Source: Candidatus Acidiflorens stordalenmirensis (GTDB lineage Bacteria; Acidobacteriota; Terriglobia; Terriglobales; Acidobacteriaceae). Taken from it: a stretch of DNA of 64,000 nucleotides. The number at the start of each line of letters is the position of its first letter. The first letter of the stretch is position 1. The translations under genes were made by a program, and so were the position numbers. This document shows positions 44,390 through 53,388 of the stretch, in pieces. The notes under the pieces are model-generated. The model was given only the letters and a program-made list of their open reading frames with translations. It ran no database searches and had not been told where the DNA came from. The stretch covers positions 1 through 64,000 of the forward strand of contig PLIC01000233.1 of assembly GCA_003139995.1 (NCBI GenBank). The letters run 5' to 3'.

Positions 44390-47227
44390 CTAGAAGCTGA
44401 ACATCGCCTGCAATTCGATTTTTCGATTTGCCGCCGCGCTCGAAAACGGCCCGCCCGCCAGAGCAATCGACTGTCCGAAATTGGGTGAGCTCAGCACCCC
44501 GATGGGCGGCGCCGCATTCACTCGGTTCAGAACGTTCCTTGCATTTACGCTGAACGTCAGGCTGTAGCGTCGAGTGGTTGCCGGGCCCATACCAAAAGGG
44601 CCGCCACCACCTCCGGGGCGTCCGAATCCTCCGCCTCCACCGCGCGGACCACCACCGCCCGGAGGAGGGCCGCTCGGCGGGCCTCCTCCCGGCTGCGCTC
44701 CTGCTTTCCCGCCAAGTTCCGGCCCAAAGCCAAAGGTTTTCGCCAGCCGCAGGTTAAGCGTGAAGTTGGACGGGCCAGTCAGATAGTTGATGGGAATCTG
44801 GGGGGACGACTGCGTCGGAATCACATAGTTATTGCATGCGGCGGGTGTCGGAAACGGACAGGAACCCGGAGGATTGGTGCCGAATGCAGGCCGGTCGTTG
44901 AACTGCCAATCGTCGCTCAAATCCTGGCCCACGGTGACGTTGTAAGGTGAGCCGGAATTGAAAATCATAAATGGACTCAGGCGAAACCCACGTGGCATTC
45001 CGACCGTGCCGCCCAGAAACAGCCGATGCCGGATATCAAAGGAAGCACGCCCGTAGTCCGCGCCTAGATCGTATTGATCCGATGGAAAGTTCGAGGCGCC
45101 GGAAGCGTCGCTGTTGGCATAGTTCAGAGAGTAGAAACCGAACAGCGACAGCTTTGTTCCTGCCCGGATGTTGAAATTCGCGATCAACTGGTTCTGCCGG
45201 AAAAGTCCATCGGAGGAGTATTGAAAGATGGCCTGACTTGGGAGCGGTGCGGAGCCCGGTGTGCCCGGCAGTGGAGCGTTGGTGACGATCGACAAAAACT
45301 GGTGCACTCCACGCGCATTGAGATACGAAACCGTGACGTTGGCGATCTTTGTGACCTGCCGCTCCAGACTGAACGCGGTTTGCATGATATAGGGCGCGTG
45401 CAGATCCGGGCTGATCTGATAGATCGAGGAAGCCGTCTGCGAGCCCACCGACGGCGGGGTCGGATAGCTCGGATTGGACACGAGGTACTGTTGCTGTGTC
45501 ACGCCGTTCTGACGGTCCGCATTCAAAATCAGGTCTTGGGCGAAGCGGTCGTAGAACAGGCCAAAACCGCCGCGCAGAACGGTTTTCGGGGCGTTCTTCC
45601 CCCCTCCGCCGATGCCCCAGGCAAAACCGAGTCGTGGCGCCCAGTCCGCATGATTGTGAATCCCGTTCTGCGTTTCAAAGCGCAGTCCGGCGCTCAGCGT
45701 GAAAGTAGGACGCACTTTCCAGTCATCCTGCACGTAGAGTCCCCCATCCACCATCGTGACGGGCACGGTAGCAGCCGCGCCGCTGGAGGTTTTGTTGATG
45801 GAATACTGGCTCGGAGTATCAGCGGTGTAATTGGAATACGACGTGAAAGTATAGGTGCCGTTGAATCCAGCATTGGACGTATTGACCTCGTGAACTGCGC
45901 GCAGCCGTCCGCCAAATTTCAAGAAGTGTTTTCCCTGCGATATCGAAGTGTAATTTTGCAGTTCGTAATGATCCTGGTGGTCGGTCTCGGTTCCCGAACT
46001 GCTACCTCCGCGAATGAAACTTTGCAGCACGTTGATGCCTACAGCGGCGCTCAGCGGATTTTGCCCGCTGTTGTCGCGCAGGTACTGGAAGCGGGTCTCA
46101 TTCACTGCCTTCGTTCCCAGGATCTGGTTATCGGTGATCTGCACCGTGTGTTCGGAGTCGGTGGTGTCGTATCCGGCCTCCGGCAGCACCGTCCCGCCGA
46201 CGCCTGCGTTTTGTTGTGTGTCACGATAAAACTGGTAGCGAGCCGTAAGCGTATTGTTGGTGCTGACCTGATAGTCGATCCGAGGACTTAGGTTGGTGCG
46301 GGTACGCGGATTTGGTACGCTCTCGTTCAGGTCCAGCGCTGGCGCGTTTACGACTGCGATTTCGTCGATGTTGCGCCGCTGCGCGTCGAAGAAGAACGAC
46401 GTCTTTTTGTTGATGGGGCCGCCGACGTTACCCATATAGATCACGGAGTCGTACGGCTGCTGCGCAGCGTCGCCGAGGAAAGGATTCCGCGTGTTTAATC
46501 CCGAGTCGTTCCCTACGACCGAAAACTGCCCATGAAACTTGTCGGTGCCCGGCTTGGTGAAGATTTCGATTCGTCCATAGCCCAGCTTGTCGTATTCGGC
46601 AGAAAATGGATTTGAATTGATGCGAATCTCGCGAATCGATGACTTTGGCGGAAGCTGTCCTGCGGTAAATCCATCGATGTAAAGCTGCCCACCATTGGGA
46701 CCGGCCGAAGGTCCGGCCAGCGCTTCCAGGTCAGACTGCAATTCATCGGGATCGTCGGGGAGCGCTTCGAGATCTTTGCCGCTAAGCACGACCGCGCTCG
46801 CATTATTCGAGGGGTTGACGTCGAGCTGCGGTCCTTCCGACTGCACGTTGACCTTTTCCTGCTGCACGTTGATGTCGAGCGCAATGTTGAATTGCGCGAC
46901 CTGGCCCGCCGCTACACCCACGTCGTTTTGCACAAAAACGGCGAATCCCTGGGCATTCGCCGTGACGGTGTACTTGCCCGGCGGCAGATTTCCGATTTCG
47001 TAACCGCCGCTGCGGTTGGTTGTGGCCGAATGCGTTTGTCCCCCGGATACCAGGACCGCAACCGTGGCATTCGCAACCACCGCTCCCGAGGGATCCGTCA
47101 CTTGCCCGCGCAAGGTTCCCGTCGTTGTTGATGACCCGGCGGGCGACTGCGCCGATGCAGGCGCCACCAGCCCGATCAGCGTCGCCGGAATAAGAATTGC
47201 CAAAATAAAGACCGATAAATGCTTCAA
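44390..47227 (-). CDS. TonB-dependent receptor-like protein, Gly/Pro-rich
   Basis: A 945-residue outer-membrane receptor with a signal segment (about 1-27), a carboxypeptidase-regulatory domain (GTLRGQVTDPSGAVVANATV), a plug-like region (LYIDGFTAGQLPPKSSIREI) and a barrel ending LQAMFSF. A glycine/proline-rich stretch (GAQPGGGPPSGPPPGGGGP, about residue 855-890) lies in a late loop. The start is taken as TTG 47227, seven bases after AAAGG, which makes the signal peptide regular and avoids overlap with the next gene; an in-frame ATG 47302 would overlap it. The receptor probably belongs to one transcript with the DUF5666-like gene just upstream. The ligand is unknown. Confidence 0.85.
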   Translation of the reverse strand: MKHLSVFILAILIPATLIGLVAPASAQSPAGSSTTTGTLRGQVTDPSGAVVANATVAVLVSGGQTHSATTNRSGGYEIGNLPPGKYTVTANAQGFAVFVQNDVGVAAGQVAQFNIALDINVQQEKVNVQSEGPQLDVNPSNNASAVVLSGKDLEALPDDPDELQSDLEALAGPSAGPNGGQLYIDGFTAGQLPPKSSIREIRINSNPFSAEYDKLGYGRIEIFTKPGTDKFHGQFSVVGNDSGLNTRNPFLGDAAQQPYDSVIYMGNVGGPINKKTSFFFDAQRRNIDEIAVVNAPALDLNESVPNPRTRTNLSPRIDYQVSTNNTLTARYQFYRDTQQNAGVGGTVLPEAGYDTTDSEHTVQITDNQILGTKAVNETRFQYLRDNSGQNPLSAAVGINVLQSFIRGGSSSGTETDHQDHYELQNYTSISQGKHFLKFGGRLRAVHEVNTSNAGFNGTYTFTSYSNYTADTPSQYSINKTSSGAAATVPVTMVDGGLYVQDDWKVRPTFTLSAGLRFETQNGIHNHADWAPRLGFAWGIGGGGKNAPKTVLRGGFGLFYDRFAQDLILNADRQNGVTQQQYLVSNPSYPTPPSVGSQTASSIYQISPDLHAPYIMQTAFSLERQVTKIANVTVSYLNARGVHQFLSIVTNAPLPGTPGSAPLPSQAIFQYSSDGLFRQNQLIANFNIRAGTKLSLFGFYSLNYANSDASGASNFPSDQYDLGADYGRASFDIRHRLFLGGTVGMPRGFRLSPFMIFNSGSPYNVTVGQDLSDDWQFNDRPAFGTNPPGSCPFPTPAACNNYVIPTQSSPQIPINYLTGPSNFTLNLRLAKTFGFGPELGGKAGAQPGGGPPSGPPPGGGGPRGGGGGFGRPGGGGGPFGMGPATTRRYSLTFSVNARNVLNRVNAAPPIGVLSSPNFGQSIALAGGPFSSAAANRKIELQAMFSF

Positions 47228-47276
47228 ACACGCACCTTTTCTTCCTAGGCAGATCAAATGGATTGAGATTTGTTCA

Positions 47277-48578
47277 CTACTGCGCGGCGTCCCCTTCTCC
47301 ACCGGGCGCGCCCAGCGACCACGGCGAAAGCAGCGAGGACGCGCTTCGGTTCGGCGCCGCCGTCAGAATGGCGTCCACTCCCGCGAGCAGCGTGATCGCC
47401 GTTACTGTGCCCGAATCTCCGCCCTCGGTCGAGACGATCATCACGGCATCGCCCTTCTGCAGGTCCGCCAGCGTGCTGTCGGGCAACCGACTCAGCATGC
47501 GCTGAAAATCCGGAGGACCATTCCCGTTCCCGCCTGTCCCGCCGCCCGGGCCGCGCCCCGCTTGCGCTTCTGTCCCTGGCCGAGTTCCGCCAGCACTGGA
47601 CGCAGCACCCTGCCCGCTGATGCCTTGGCCGTTGCCCGCTTGATCTCCGCTCCCGCCGCCCGCCATGCCTTTCAATCGCATTGCGATGCGTTGTGCCATT
47701 TCCGCCGGCAGCTTCTTCATTTGCGAGTCGGGAGACACCTTCACCACCACCGCGCTCTTGGTGATCGCGTCCTGCACCGTCATCGTATTACTCGATGCGT
47801 CGATCGCCTTGATGGTTCCCGCAATATTTCGGAATGCGCCGGAGACAACTTCCTCAGCCGTTACTTCGCTGCCATCCGGGTAGCGAGCCCCGCGCGCGCG
47901 CAACTGATCTCCCGCCTTGATTTGAGTCATGAATTGGCTGGCTGGCTCCGGTTTCGCATCATCGAATTTCACCGAGCCGGGCGCGTAGCGGCGCAGGATT
48001 GTATCCTGGGCAATGTGGACCTCGATACTCCGGCTCGTACCCATTCCACCGGATGAAATTGTGATGACGCCCGTCGCCGCGTCCACCTTAGTGACAAGCC
48101 CGCCCACCCCTCGCTTCTGCCAGTCGTCGCGCTCGTGCTGCTGCTTGGCCGCGACATCGGCTTGCTTCACCACAATCACTTCCAGCGCGGCGATCGTATG
48201 TCCATCCACCGATGCCTGCCCGCGAACCCGCACGCCATCCCCAGGCTGCAAGTCTTGCGCCTGCAGAGCGGTCGCGTTCTTCAGATTCTTTTCTCCCGGC
48301 AGCACGCGCAGGATCTTCGTCGATCCAGTCAGCTTCGCTGTGACCTCGCCACCAGACGCAGCGGCGACCGTGATCGAATCCGCCTGAATGCTCTTGATGG
48401 TCCCCACGGCCTTGGCGATTTGTGTGTCGCCCGAACTGCTCGATGGTTTGTCCTGCGCGCAAACGTAGCCCGGCCCCGCCAGAATCAGAGCGGCCATCGC
48501 CGTCAGCAGGCAGGTCCCAAGAAGGCACACCTGCGGCGGCCTCCGCCAGAGACTTCGCATAGCATCGCTTACCGGCAT
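47277..48578 (-). CDS. Secreted DUF5666-like beta-domain protein
   Basis: A 433-residue exported protein with a hydrophobic signal region (ending near GYVCAQ). It contains at least three repeats of a small beta domain: VGTIKSIQADSITVAAASGG, GGLVTKVDAATGVITISSGG and IAGTIKAIDASSNTMTVQDA. This is the pattern of DUF5666. A Gly-rich linker (GGGSGDQAGNGQGISGQGAA) separates a final domain with GDAVMIVSTEGGDSGTVTAI. The start is uncertain; ATG 48578, 48560 or 48599 are all possible and none has a strong ribosome-binding site. It precedes a TonB receptor on the same strand. Function unknown. Confidence 0.75.
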   Translation of the reverse strand: MPVSDAMRSLWRRPPQVCLLGTCLLTAMAALILAGPGYVCAQDKPSSSSGDTQIAKAVGTIKSIQADSITVAAASGGEVTAKLTGSTKILRVLPGEKNLKNATALQAQDLQPGDGVRVRGQASVDGHTIAALEVIVVKQADVAAKQQHERDDWQKRGVGGLVTKVDAATGVITISSGGMGTSRSIEVHIAQDTILRRYAPGSVKFDDAKPEPASQFMTQIKAGDQLRARGARYPDGSEVTAEEVVSGAFRNIAGTIKAIDASSNTMTVQDAITKSAVVVKVSPDSQMKKLPAEMAQRIAMRLKGMAGGGSGDQAGNGQGISGQGAASSAGGTRPGTEAQAGRGPGGGTGGNGNGPPDFQRMLSRLPDSTLADLQKGDAVMIVSTEGGDSGTVTAITLLAGVDAILTAAPNRSASSLLSPWSLGAPGGEGDAAQ

Positions 48579-48931
48579 ACCTGAACTGTACTTTAGCATC
48601 GCCAAACGCACCATGTTTAACATTTACGAAGTTTTACCCGGCATTGACATTGTTTTTACAGGACGCTGGCAACTGCAACTCCGTCGCCGCGCATCCACTC
48701 ATGGGACAGGAGCTACGTCGCCAATAAACGATGCTCGCGCAGATGTCCATGTCCGTTGGCGAATCCAGTTCCGAAAAGCAGTCCCATCCGGTCGCGGCAG
48801 GTTTCCTGTACCATCTGACGGTTGCTGTCCCGAGCTGGGCGGGTGCGATCCTGGCTGTGTACTCTATTGTCTTGTGCAGATTCAGCGCTCTTAAGATTCG
48901 TCTGAAATGAACGATAAGCGGAGGTCGCACG
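48579..48931. other. Divergent intergenic region
   Basis: About 350 bases between divergent genes with no supported gene. It probably carries promoters in both directions. GGAGG at 48920-48924 precedes the VWFA gene. Small open frames on both strands have no recognisable content. Confidence 0.4.
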
Positions 48932-50122
48932 GTGAATGAGTCCCGGCAAGATAATTCCCGGCCAAATAAAGAAGCGATTGCGAGCCGTTCATCATTGCGG
49001 AAGCGGGTTGCCTATGCGCTGATCGCCGCGCTGGCCGTTCTTCCCGGAGTCGCGCCGTCGATGCGGGCCCAGGATGCCGCTTCCACCATCGCCGTCGACG
49101 TCAAAGTAGTCGCGCTGCCCGTTACCGTTCGCGACAAACATGGCACGATCGTCCGCGACCTCACCAAAGACGATTTCACGCTGCAGGAAGACGGCCGGCC
49201 GCAGGTCATCCGCTATTTTTCGCAGGACACGAATCTCCCGCTCACGCTGGGTTTGCTAGTCGATACCAGCCGCAGTCAAAGCAACGTTCTCGACGCGGAG
49301 CGCAACGCGAGCCGCAGTTTTTTCGATCAGATGCTCGTGCAGCCCAAGGACAAAGCCTTCCTCATTCATTTCGATCGTGAGGTGGAACTGCTGCAGGACT
49401 TGACCTCATCCCGTGAAAAGCTGCAAGCGGCGCTGGAATTGCTCAAGACGCCATCGGACCGCGAGAGGTCGAACGATCCGAACGATCCTTCGAATTCCCC
49501 GTCCGGCTCGGGATCGGGCTCTCATCATGGCGGGGGTACTCAGCTTTACGACGCCGTTTTTCTGGCGTCGAACGAATTAATGAAAAAACAGCAAGGCCGG
49601 AAGGCTTTCATCATTCTCTCGGACGGCGTCGACCGCGGCAGCAAGACCTACTTGGAGAGCGCGATCGAGTCCGCCCAGCGTGCCGACACTGTTGTTTACT
49701 CCATCTATTTCGCCGATTCTCACCGTGACGAGGGCCAAAGACCTGGCGGAATGGGCCGTGGCGGCGGCGGTTGGCCCGGCGGAGGTGGCGGCGGCTGGCC
49801 TGGTGGCGGAGGTGGATATCCGGGCGGCGGAGGGGGCGGTCGCGGCGGAGGCCAACGTCATCCCGAAGAGCCGCGCACCGATGGCAAGAAAGTTCTTGAG
49901 CGGATTTCGAAAGAAACCGGTGGACGTTTCTTTGAAGTTTCCAAGAAGGAAACCGTCGGCCAGATTTACGATAGCATTGTCGAGGAACTGCGGACCCAGT
50001 ACAGCATGGGCTATACCCCCGATAAAGACAGCACAGCCTCCGGCTATCATCACGTTCAGTTGCAAGTGAAGCGCAAAGACCTGACCGTGCAAACCAGAGA
50101 CGGATACTACGCCGATCGCTAG
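48932..50122 (+). CDS. VWFA-related acidobacterial protein, Gly-rich
   Basis: A 396-residue exported protein. A signal segment (about 23-45, ending MRAQ) is followed by a beta domain (VTVRDKHGTIVRDLTKDDFT), then a von Willebrand A domain with GLLVDTSRSQSNVL (metal site DxSxS) and AFIILSDGVDRGSKT. A Gly-rich stretch (about 275-320; GGGGWPGGGGGGWPGGGG) interrupts the domain before ETGGRFFEVSKKETV. GTG 48932 follows GGAGG. It is divergent from the DUF5666/TonB pair and is followed closely by a two-component system, so it may be part of their function; its role is unknown. Confidence 0.85.
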   Translation: MNESRQDNSRPNKEAIASRSSLRKRVAYALIAALAVLPGVAPSMRAQDAASTIAVDVKVVALPVTVRDKHGTIVRDLTKDDFTLQEDGRPQVIRYFSQDTNLPLTLGLLVDTSRSQSNVLDAERNASRSFFDQMLVQPKDKAFLIHFDREVELLQDLTSSREKLQAALELLKTPSDRERSNDPNDPSNSPSGSGSGSHHGGGTQLYDAVFLASNELMKKQQGRKAFIILSDGVDRGSKTYLESAIESAQRADTVVYSIYFADSHRDEGQRPGGMGRGGGGWPGGGGGGWPGGGGGYPGGGGGGRGGGQRHPEEPRTDGKKVLERISKETGGRFFEVSKKETVGQIYDSIVEELRTQYSMGYTPDKDSTASGYHHVQLQVKRKDLTVQTRDGYYADR

Positions 50123-50141
50123 TGCAGCGTCCCACAAGTTC

Positions 50142-51584
50142 GTGGCGTTTAGCTGGACTGCGCCAGCCGCTCACCGCTCCAGCACCGAGGAAACCGCTAT
50201 CCAATTGACGCCGGAGGGCTTTCTGCGGTTGGATGGAAGCTGCGTGGCACCTGCGCCTCCCATTTTCGATCCCGAGTCCCGGCGGCTTAGCCGCCTCGAC
50301 GCGGCCTGGCTCACGATCTGGCTCCTCTTCCTCGCCGGACTGGCGGTGCTTCCTCCACTACTCGAACCGCACAAGCAGTTGATTCTCCTCGCCATCGGAA
50401 TTGTGCAACTGCTGGAGACAAAGCTGATCTCCCACTTCCCGAAACGCGGGGTTTCCTACGTCATCCTGCTCAAGATTTTGCTGGCAACCCTGCTCATCTA
50501 TCACACCGAGGAAGTCGCAATCAACAGCAGTTACTATCCGATTTATTATTTGCCGGTCGTAACCGCGGCGCTCTACTGCGGCCCTTTGCTGACACTGCTC
50601 TGGACGCTGCTTGCGTCCGCCGCCTACTGCTCGTATCTCTTCATCGACCCCGCGATGGAGGAATACGAAATCACTCCCGAGGCGTTGGGCTTCCTCGCGC
50701 TGCGCATCTTGTTTTTCTTTCTTGCCGCCATGGTGGTCAACCGCTTCGCGCAGCAGAGCCAGCATCAAACCCAGCTGTACCGCGAGCTCGCCGAACGCCT
50801 AGCCGAAACCAATCGCCGCCTCGAGCACGCTCAGGCTGAAGCGCGGCGCTCCGAACGGCTGGCCGCTCTCGGCCAGCTCTCCGCCGGATTGGCGCATGAA
50901 ATTCGCAACCCCCTCGGAGTCATCAAGGGCTCGGCTGAAATGTTGACCCAGAAATTGCAGACCTCCGACGAGCTTGCCCGCGAGTTAGCGGGATACATTT
51001 CGACGGAGGTCAACCGGCTCAGCGCCCTCGTCACCGAGTTTCTGGACTTCGCTCGTCCTCTTCATGCCGAACCGCATCCCGCGAACCTGACCGTCCTGCT
51101 TGATCGCGTGCTGCAAATTGTCGCGGACCGCTTTGCGGGAGTACAAGAGACGGGCAAAGCTGTGCGCGTCGAGCGCCACTACGCGAGCGGACTGCCGCTC
51201 GTTCCGCTTGACGAAAGCCTGTGCGAGCAAGCCTTCCTCAATCTCGTGCAGAACGCCTACGAAGCTATGGAAGACCACGGCGACACGTTGCGCGTCGAGG
51301 TTCAACCCGCTACACAAAATGATCGCAAGGGAGTGGAACTGCGCCTCGCCGACACCGGCCCCGGCGTGCCCGAAGAACTGCGCGAAGAAATTTTCAACCC
51401 GTTTGTGACCACGAAGAAAACCGGTGTGGGACTGGGCCTCTCCATCGTTTCGAAGATCGTGGACGGTCATCATGGGTCGATCCATGTCGAGAACGCCCCA
51501 GGCGGCGGCGCGGTATTCACGCTCTTCTTTCCGCTGGAAGAAACCGGCGAGCCGCGCGCAGCAACCACGATAACCGTAGGATAG
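50142..51584 (+). CDS. Sensor histidine kinase, NtrB-like
   Basis: A 480-residue membrane kinase. About five hydrophobic segments lie between residues 47 and 205, with no large extracytoplasmic domain, so the signal may be sensed in or near the membrane. A coiled linker leads to the dimerisation domain LSAGLAHEIRNPLG with the phosphorylated H252. The ATP-binding domain shows NLVQNAYEAM (N box), ADTGPGVPEELR (G1) and GVGLGLSIVSKIVD (G2). The start GTG 50142 has no strong ribosome-binding site and lies 20 bases after the VWFA gene. The matching response regulator follows. Confidence 0.9.
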   Translation: MAFSWTAPAAHRSSTEETAIQLTPEGFLRLDGSCVAPAPPIFDPESRRLSRLDAAWLTIWLLFLAGLAVLPPLLEPHKQLILLAIGIVQLLETKLISHFPKRGVSYVILLKILLATLLIYHTEEVAINSSYYPIYYLPVVTAALYCGPLLTLLWTLLASAAYCSYLFIDPAMEEYEITPEALGFLALRILFFFLAAMVVNRFAQQSQHQTQLYRELAERLAETNRRLEHAQAEARRSERLAALGQLSAGLAHEIRNPLGVIKGSAEMLTQKLQTSDELARELAGYISTEVNRLSALVTEFLDFARPLHAEPHPANLTVLLDRVLQIVADRFAGVQETGKAVRVERHYASGLPLVPLDESLCEQAFLNLVQNAYEAMEDHGDTLRVEVQPATQNDRKGVELRLADTGPGVPEELREEIFNPFVTTKKTGVGLGLSIVSKIVDGHHGSIHVENAPGGGAVFTLFFPLEETGEPRAATTITVG

Positions 51585-51621
51585 AAAATGAAGATTAGGA
51601 TCAAGAAGCAAAGCGAACGAC

Positions 51622-51658
51622 GAAGAGCGAACGACCAGCGACTAACGACCAGCGACTA
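51622..51658 (+). repeat. Short tandem repeat between kinase and regulator genes
   Basis: The 14-base unit ACGACCAGCGACTA occurs twice in direct succession just before the regulator start, and related AACGAC sequence precedes it. It may be a chance duplication; no function is evident. Confidence 0.35.
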
Positions 51659-51661
51659 ACC

Positions 51662-53047
51662 ATGCCGACCATCCTCATCATCGAAGACGAAGCCAAGATG
51701 CGTCGCCTGCTCGAGCTGAACCTCGGCGACGACGGCTTCAAAACGCTCTCCGCCGGCGACGCCGAAACTGGATTGAGGCTGCTCGCCTCCGAACCCGTTC
51801 ACCTCGTCCTCACCGACCTCAAGCTCCCCGGCATCAGCGGTCTCGAATTTCTGCAATCGGCCAAGCAGCAAAATCCCGCGTTGCCCATCGTCGTCATGAC
51901 CGCGTTCGGGTCTGTTGAAACAGCGGTTGAGGCGATGAAAGCTGGCGCGAGCGACTACGTCCTCAAGCCGTTCTCGCTAGCCGAAATGCGGATGGTGGTG
52001 CGCAAGGAGCTCGACAACTCCCGCCTGCGCGAAGAGAATCGCTCGCTTCGCGAAGCCCTCGGACAGAAATACAGCCATCCCAACATCATCGCGATCAGTC
52101 CCAAAATGCAGGAAGTGCTCGCCACCGTCGAACGCGTTGCCCCCACCAACTCCACCGTTCTGCTGGGCGGCGAAAGCGGAGTTGGCAAAGACCTCATCGC
52201 TCGCGCCATCCACGAAAAATCGCGCCGCGCTTCCGGTCCCTTCATCAAGATCAACAGCACCGCCATCCCCGAAAATCTTTTGGAGAGCGAGCTCTTCGGC
52301 TACGAAAAAGGAGCCTTCACCGGAGCCGCCACCAGCAAGCCGGGCAAGTTCGAACTCGCCGACAAAGGCACGCTCTTCCTCGATGAAATCGGAGACGTGC
52401 CGCCCGCCATCCAGGTCAAACTTCTCCGCGTGCTGCAGGAGCGCGAGTTCGAGCGCCTGGGCGGCACGCGTACCATCAAAGTCGACGTTCGGCTTATCGC
52501 TGCCACTAACCGCGATCTGCGCGCCGCGCTCGAAGACGGAACGTTTCGCGAAGACCTCTATTACCGGCTCAACGTGGTCCCGATCGATATCCCGCCCTTG
52601 CGCGAACACAAAGAAGATATCCCTGGATTAGCGAACCTGTTCCTCGCGCGTTTCGCCAAGGATTCCGGGAGAGAGGAAAAAATCACTGACATTTCGCCCG
52701 CTGCCATGCAGCTTCTCGTCAGTCATTATTGGCCGGGCAATGTGCGTGAACTGCAGAACGTCATCGAACGCGCCTGCGCGCTCGCCTCGGGCAGCCAGTT
52801 GGAAGCCGCCGACATACAACTCGACTCGCCGCGCAATCGCACCTCCGACATTCGAAATGGCTCGGCCTCCGACCGTTTTCTCCCCGACGGCATGACCCTC
52901 GACCAGTGGGAAGATGAAATGATCCGCGAAGCTCTGAAGCGCGCAGGCGGCAACAAGTCGCAAGCCGCGCGCCTGCTCGGCCTCTCGCGGAATACGCTGC
53001 GATATCGCTTGTCGAAGATTGGCATTGACGACAACGAGACCGAGTGA
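51662..53047 (+). CDS. Sigma-54-dependent response regulator, NtrC family
   Basis: A 461-residue activator. The receiver domain (1-120) has the acceptor D52 in VLTDLKLPGISG. The AAA+ domain (about 140-380) has GESGVGKD (Walker A), YEKGAFTGA (residues 217-222 GAFTGA, contact with sigma-54) and GTLFLDEIGD (Walker B). The C-terminal Fis-type helix-turn-helix reads GNKSQAARLLGLSRNTLRYR. It would be phosphorylated by the kinase encoded upstream and switch on sigma-54 promoters. No clear -24/-12 promoter was recognised nearby. Confidence 0.93.
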   Translation: MPTILIIEDEAKMRRLLELNLGDDGFKTLSAGDAETGLRLLASEPVHLVLTDLKLPGISGLEFLQSAKQQNPALPIVVMTAFGSVETAVEAMKAGASDYVLKPFSLAEMRMVVRKELDNSRLREENRSLREALGQKYSHPNIIAISPKMQEVLATVERVAPTNSTVLLGGESGVGKDLIARAIHEKSRRASGPFIKINSTAIPENLLESELFGYEKGAFTGAATSKPGKFELADKGTLFLDEIGDVPPAIQVKLLRVLQEREFERLGGTRTIKVDVRLIAATNRDLRAALEDGTFREDLYYRLNVVPIDIPPLREHKEDIPGLANLFLARFAKDSGREEKITDISPAAMQLLVSHYWPGNVRELQNVIERACALASGSQLEAADIQLDSPRNRTSDIRNGSASDRFLPDGMTLDQWEDEMIREALKRAGGNKSQAARLLGLSRNTLRYRLSKIGIDDNETE

Positions 53048-53388
53048 AGCGGATCATCGGGTCATCTGGTGATCGAAAAACACTCTTCATTATTTCTTCT
53101 GGCGCTCTCCTTTTTTGCCTATTTACTAGTTGGTATATTCACTAGTTAGTACGGGCCCCCGGTCTTTTGGAATCATAGGGTCAGGAGGAAACTCCCGCAA
53201 AATCTTTGACTTCAAAGGACTTATATGGGAAATATTCCGACGGTGCAGGCGCATCCACCAGCAGAAAACACCCGCGCAAGCGGAGTGTGAGCGAGGACTG
53301 TCCAGAGCCCGAAGGAGAATTTGTGTTCCGCACGGGGCTGGCTGTCGTTAGTACTTGTTACAACGTATTCTCTATGCCGCGGCAGTTA
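53048..53388. other. Intergenic region with operator-like direct repeat
   Basis: No gene is supported in these 341 bases between convergent genes. It contains a direct repeat ACTAGTTGGT / ACTAGTTAGT (53125-53134 and 53141-53150) and, at 53181-53185, a GGAGG sequence with no good coding frame after it. It may be the leftover promoter of a lost gene. Confidence 0.4.
53125..53150. promoter_or_regulatory. Operator-like direct repeat
   Basis: ACTAGTTGGT and ACTAGTTAGT match at nine of ten positions and are 16 bases apart, each containing the palindrome ACTAGT. Such half-sites resemble TetR- or PadR-type operators. There is no obvious gene that it would control. Confidence 0.3.

Noticed and set aside
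45074-46291. 405-codon plus-strand open frame opposite the 44390 receptor
   Set aside because: Shadow of the receptor gene; the amino-acid composition is arbitrary and there is no domain.
49740-49860. CRISPR-like or tandem repeat array in the GGC-rich stretch of the VWFA gene
   Set aside because: It is an in-frame glycine-rich coding segment without regular repeat-spacer structure.
53080-53120. Sigma-54 promoter near the NtrC gene (TGGC...TTGC)
   Set aside because: The distance between the GG and GC elements is 14 bases instead of the required 10.
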